Assembly: GCF_014649535.1 (NCBI RefSeq) | Contig: NZ_BMTF01000007.1 | Coordinates: 1 to 64,000, forward strand | Direction: 5' to 3' | Source of the DNA: Streptomyces gelaticus | Lineage (GTDB): Bacteria > Actinomycetota > Actinomycetes > Streptomycetales > Streptomycetaceae | DNA: 64,000 nucleotides | Part shown: one piece after another, positions 61,600 to 64,000 of the stretch | Numbering within the stretch: the stretch's first letter is position 1 | Layout: each line of letters begins with the position of its first letter | Made by a program: the position numbers and the translations under genes | The notes under the pieces: generated by a model | What the model saw: the letters and a program-made list of their open reading frames with translations, nothing else | Database searches by the model: none | What the model was told of the DNA's origin: nothing

Positions 61600-61677
61600 G
61601 GAGGGAGCCCCGCCCGGCGCTGAACGGGCGGGGCCGTCCTGGTCGGAGCAAGCAGCCAGCAAGCGGGAACAGGACGG
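61600..61677 (-). ncRNA. Candidate DNA-damage-inducible small RNA
   Basis: A PafBC-type promoter (61705-61683) predicts transcription starting near 61677-61676. Exactly there the minus strand begins CCGTCCTG, which pairs with CAGGACGG (61641-61634) to close a long stem-loop, immediately followed by the 10-bp terminator hairpin (61634-61607). The product would be about 75 nt with two hairpins. No gene lies downstream on this strand. This is a prediction from promoter and structure only. Confidence 0.4.
61607..61634. terminator. Hairpin terminator after the exporter gene
   Basis: GCCCCGCCCG (61607-61616) pairs perfectly with CGGGCGGGGC (61625-61634), 8-nt loop, 19 bp after the exporter stop. 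It would also end the leftward transcript predicted from 61677. Confidence 0.75.
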
Positions 61678-61682
61678 GAACC

Positions 61683-61705
61683 ACGCTAGCGGCCACCACT
61701 GACAA
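61683..61705 (-). promoter_or_regulatory. PafBC/RecA-independent DNA-damage promoter motif (orphan copy)
   Basis: TTGTCAGTG (61705-61697), 8 nt, TAGCGT (61688-61683) fits the actinobacterial RecA-NDp motif TTGTCRGTG-N8-TANNNT completely. It lies just beyond the end of the exonuclease III gene and points left, with no gene on that strand ahead. Confidence 0.6.
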
Positions 61706-61710
61706 CGGCC

Positions 61711-62490
61711 TCAGATGTCGAGGTCCACGACCACCGGGGCGTGGTCGGACGCCCCCTTCCCCTTGCGCTCCTCGCGGTCCACATAGCTGTCCTTGACCGC
61801 CGCGACGAATGGCGCGTTGCCGTAGACCAGGTCGATCCGCATGCCCTTGTTCTTCGGGAAGCGCAGCTCCCGGTAGTCCCAGAAGGTGTACGGGCGGTCG
61901 TACTTGAGCGGCCGAGGCATGACGTCCGACAGCCCTTCCTCGCGGAGTGCGGCGAGAGCGGCCCGCTCGGCGGGGGTGACATGCGTGGCGCCCTCGAACA
62001 GCGCCGAGTCCCAGACGTCCTCGTCGGTCGGGGCCACATTGAAGTCGCCCAGGACCGCGAACGGCCGCGAGCCGGCCGCGTCCACGGCGACGGCCTTCTG
62101 CAGGGCCTCGAACCAGCGCAGCTTGTACGCGTAGTGCGCGTGCTCGACCTCGCGGCCGTTGGGCACGTAGACCGACCAGACCCGGACCGGGCCGCAGGTG
62201 GCGGAGATCGCCCGCGGTTCCTGCACCCCGTCGTAGTCCGGACCGTCCGGCAGTCCCTCCACCACGTCGGACAGGCCGGCCCGGGAGACCAGCGCCACGC
62301 CGTTCCACCGGCCGGTGGCGTTGACCGCGGACTCGTAGCCCAGCTCGCGGAGCGCGTCCGCCGGGAACTGTTCGGCGGTGCACTTGGTCTCCTGGATGCA
62401 CAGCACATCCGTGCCGCTGCTCTCCAGCCAGGCCAGCAGCCTCGGGAGCCGGGCGGTGATCGAATTGACGTTCCAGGTGGCGATGCGCAT
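61711..62490 (-). CDS. xthA: Exodeoxyribonuclease III
   Basis: A 259-residue AP endonuclease/3' exonuclease of the ExoIII family. IATWNVNSITARL, IQETKCT (Mg ligand E), YVPNGREVE, LGDFNVAPTDEDVWD and the final GASDHAPVVVDLDI (catalytic D-H) are present, with RIDLVYGN for DNA contact. ATG 62490 has no ribosome site; a perfect DNA-damage-type promoter whose -10 hexamer ends 7 nt upstream (62498) implies a leaderless message induced by damage. It works in base excision repair. Confidence 0.95.
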   Translation of the reverse strand: MRIATWNVNSITARLPRLLAWLESSGTDVLCIQETKCTAEQFPADALRELGYESAVNATGRWNGVALVSRAGLSDVVEGLPDGPDYDGVQEPRAISATCGPVRVWSVYVPNGREVEHAHYAYKLRWFEALQKAVAVDAAGSRPFAVLGDFNVAPTDEDVWDSALFEGATHVTPAERAALAALREEGLSDVMPRPLKYDRPYTFWDYRELRFPKNKGMRIDLVYGNAPFVAAVKDSYVDREERKGKGASDHAPVVVDLDI

Positions 62491-62497
62491 GTACGTA

Positions 62498-62520
62498 AAC
62501 CTAGCGGCTACCACTGACAG
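62498..62520 (-). promoter_or_regulatory. PafBC/RecA-independent DNA-damage promoter of xthA
   Basis: CTGTCAGTG (62520-62512), 8 nt, TAGGTT (62503-62498) matches TTGTCRGTG-N8-TANNNT at all but the first T. Transcription would start at about the first base of the ATG at 62490. The core (19 bp, one mismatch) is repeated at 61686-61704 on the other side of the gene. Confidence 0.7.
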
Positions 62521-62538
62521 CCGCCGGACCGGCGCCGG

Positions 62539-63195
62539 TCACAGACCGGTCGAGTCCCCGGGGGCCAGCCGGCCGTGGTCGGCGCCGCCGAGGCTGCCGA
62601 TCTGGTTGTCGTAGATCGGGCGGGCGAGATCGGTGAGCAGCGCGTCGTGGATGTCGATGGCGCGCCGCGGCCGGACCTCGCGTACGTAGTCGATGACCTC
62701 GGAGATCTTGTTCCAGGGGGCCATCACCGGGAGCAGCAGGGTGTCGACCGGCCGGTCGGGGACGGTGAGCGCGTCGCCCGGGTGGAAGACCGAGCCGTCC
62801 ACCAGGAAGCCGATGTTGGTGATCCTCGGGATGTCCGGGTGGATGACGGCGTGCAGCTCGCCGTGCACCTGTACGTCGAAGCCCGCCGCGGTGAAGGTGT
62901 CGCCGTGGCCGACGGTGTGGACCCGGCCGGGGAAGGCCGCCGCGAGCCGGTCGGCGACGCTGCGCAGCGTCCAGATCTCGGCGGCCGGATCGGCCTCCAT
63001 GACCGCGCGCAGCCGTCCCTCGTCGAAGTGGTCGGGGTGCTCGTGCGTCACCAGCATCACGTCGGCGCCGACAGCGGCGTCCTGCTCGGAGAAAGCACCC
63101 GGGTCGATGACGAGCGTCCGCCCGTTCTTCTCCAGCCGGATGCAGGAGTGCGTCTTCTTGGTCAGTGTCAGGTGCACGGGGTTCACGGCGTCCAT
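62539..63195 (-). CDS. Metallo-beta-lactamase-fold hydrolase (UPF0173-like)
   Basis: A 218-residue MBL-fold protein. THEHPDHFDEGRL is the zinc motif; HSCIRLEKNGRTLVIDPGAF, ELHAVIHPDIPRITNIGFLV, HPGDALTVP and the final HDALLT histidine complete the two-metal site. It resembles UlaG/UPF0173 enzymes of unknown substrate. ATG 63195 is taken as start with GGGAG nearby; ATG 63204 is in frame. It lies 18 bp upstream of the xthA damage promoter on the same strand, so any readthrough could feed xthA. Confidence 0.88.
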   Translation of the reverse strand: MDAVNPVHLTLTKKTHSCIRLEKNGRTLVIDPGAFSEQDAAVGADVMLVTHEHPDHFDEGRLRAVMEADPAAEIWTLRSVADRLAAAFPGRVHTVGHGDTFTAAGFDVQVHGELHAVIHPDIPRITNIGFLVDGSVFHPGDALTVPDRPVDTLLLPVMAPWNKISEVIDYVREVRPRRAIDIHDALLTDLARPIYDNQIGSLGGADHGRLAPGDSTGL

Positions 63196-63208
63196 GGCTC
63201 CCATCCTG

Positions 63209-64000
63209 CTACGGGCGCGGCCTCGTTTCTTCCTGGATCACGGTCTGGGCGACGGAGAAGGCGGCACTGGCGGCGGGCACGCCGCAGTACACGGCGGTCT
63301 GCATCAGCACCTCCTTGATCTCGGCCGGGGTGAGGCCGTTGCGCAGGGCGGCCCTGACATGTGCGGCCAGGCTCTCCAGACGTCCGGAGGCGACCAGCGC
63401 GGTGAGCGTGACACAACTGCGGGTGCGGCGGTCCAGGCCCTCCCGGGTCCACACCTCACCCCACGCGTAGCGGGTGACCAGCTCCTGGAAGTCCTCGGTG
63501 AACTCGTCGGCGGCGGCCAGGGCCCCGTCCACATGGGCGTCGCCCAGCACCTCACGGCGCATCTTCAGGCCGGGCTCGTACGGGTCGGGGCGTCCCTCGG
63601 TTCCGGGCCGGGGCTGCGGTGTGGCGGCGGTGATCTCCGCGACGGGCAGCACGGGCGCGGAGAGCTGCGGGGTGGACGGCGGGACGGGGATCGCGGCGAG
63701 GGTGTCCTGCCAGGCCGTGGAGAAGTGGGTGAGCAGGAGATCGGTGACGGCTCCGGGCTGCTCGACGGGGGCGAGGTGGGAGGCGCCGGGGACGAGGGCG
63801 AGCCGGGCGTCCGGTATGCCCGCGACCAGGGTGCGGGCGTCGCCCGGCCCGGTGACCCGGTCCTCGGCGCCGACCAGGACGAGGGTCGGGGCGGTGATGC
63901 GGCCGAGATCACCGCGGACGTCGAAGGCGGCGAGGGCCTCGCAGGCGGCGATGTAGCAGCCCGGGTCGGTGGTCCGGACCATCTGGACGGCCCAGTCGAC
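63209..64000 (-). CDS. pcaL: 3-oxoadipate enol-lactonase / 4-carboxymuconolactone decarboxylase fusion, partial
   Basis: The 3' part of a gene whose start lies beyond the right edge; 263 residues are visible. The first ~90 end an alpha/beta hydrolase (APTLVLVGAEDRVTGPGDA, acid residue, and GASHLAPVEQPG, histidine) as in PcaD. After a linker the CMD domain follows (RREVLGDAHVDGALAAADEF, TLTALVASGRLESLAAHV, EVLMQTAVYCGVPAASAAF) as in PcaC. The fusion is the PcaL type of actinomycetes in the protocatechuate branch of the beta-ketoadipate pathway. It lies 13 bp before the MBL gene. Confidence 0.92.
   Translation of the reverse strand, partial: VDWAVQMVRTTDPGCYIAACEALAAFDVRGDLGRITAPTLVLVGAEDRVTGPGDARTLVAGIPDARLALVPGASHLAPVEQPGAVTDLLLTHFSTAWQDTLAAIPVPPSTPQLSAPVLPVAEITAATPQPRPGTEGRPDPYEPGLKMRREVLGDAHVDGALAAADEFTEDFQELVTRYAWGEVWTREGLDRRTRSCVTLTALVASGRLESLAAHVRAALRNGLTPAEIKEVLMQTAVYCGVPAASAAFSVAQTVIQEETRPRP

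Noticed and set aside
61072..61662. 196-codon leftward frame downstream of the orphan damage promoter
   Set aside because: It is antisense to the exporter and would have to read through the terminator hairpin; residue composition is that of a shadow frame.

Overview
The window is high-GC actinobacterial DNA, almost certainly from a Streptomyces chromosome. Third codon positions are nearly all G or C. Genes are tightly packed, with 4-bp ATGA/GTGA/TTGA overlaps and frequent GTG or TTG starts. The gene families fit Streptomyces: a SpoIIE-type phosphatase, F420-type LLM oxidoreductases, GH75 chitosanase, gluABCD and a Cmx-type exporter. No rRNA, tRNA, CRISPR array or replication origin was recognised.

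Layout, left to right. 0.37-3.4 kb: an OmpR-type two-component pair and a lipoate-ligase-like protein. 3.4-10.5 kb: a PAS/GAF/PP2C phosphatase, an amidase, a coupled pair made of an internally duplicated protein and an AbiEii-like nucleotidyltransferase, and a secreted LppX-like protein. 10.5-17.3 kb: a reductive pyrimidine (hydantoin, beta-ureido acid) catabolic locus with NCS1 permease, LLM oxidoreductase, dihydropyrimidinase, aminotransferase and beta-ureidopropionase. Its two leftward operons carry nearly the same palindromic operator. 17.5-21.4 kb: a class I aminotransferase, a Rieske oxygenase and a soluble Ser/Thr kinase. 21.4-25.3 kb: a decayed accessory island with a truncated VOC gene, two frameshifted small genes, a broken XRE regulator, a broken ribbon-helix-helix gene, an IS630-type transposase remnant, one apparently intact small membrane protein and a short LRR protein. 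25.3-29.1 kb: a divergent XRE regulator/methionine aminopeptidase pair with apparently leaderless promoters, a GH75 chitosanase behind a perfect palindrome, and gamma-glutamyltransferase. 29.5-35.7 kb: a gentisate (3-hydroxybenzoate) catabolic cluster with MarR and IclR regulators and an AAHS transporter.

36.1-45.2 kb is the most unusual region: a class I lanthipeptide locus on the minus strand. A 56-residue precursor is transcribed from a strong promoter and separated from LanB by an 18-bp-stem hairpin. LanB and LanC follow. Downstream of LanC lies a membrane module: an HTTM (SdpB-like) protein, an anchored alpha/beta-hydrolase lacking its nucleophilic serine, and a small SdpA-like protein. 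An LLM oxidoreductase (possible dehydroamino-acid reductase) and a GNAT acetyltransferase follow. No LanT transporter or LanP protease is present. An IS5-type remnant lies at the right edge.

45.8-51.3 kb: a second two-component system with lipoprotein, a MurJ-like flippase and a FemX-like transferase. 51.5-54.5 kb: an L,D-transpeptidase lipoprotein and a secreted alpha/beta hydrolase behind a GTTAC/GTAAC operator array. 54.6-58.4 kb: gluABCD glutamate import, a DUF6278-type protein and a coupled 38-residue ORF. 58.9-64 kb: two small proteins, a Cmx-type exporter, exonuclease III, a metallo-beta-lactamase-fold protein and a truncated pcaL-type gene. Exonuclease III has a PafBC/RecA-independent DNA-damage promoter motif. 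A second copy of that motif sits beyond the gene and points at a short, highly structured stretch ending in a terminator, a candidate damage-inducible small RNA.
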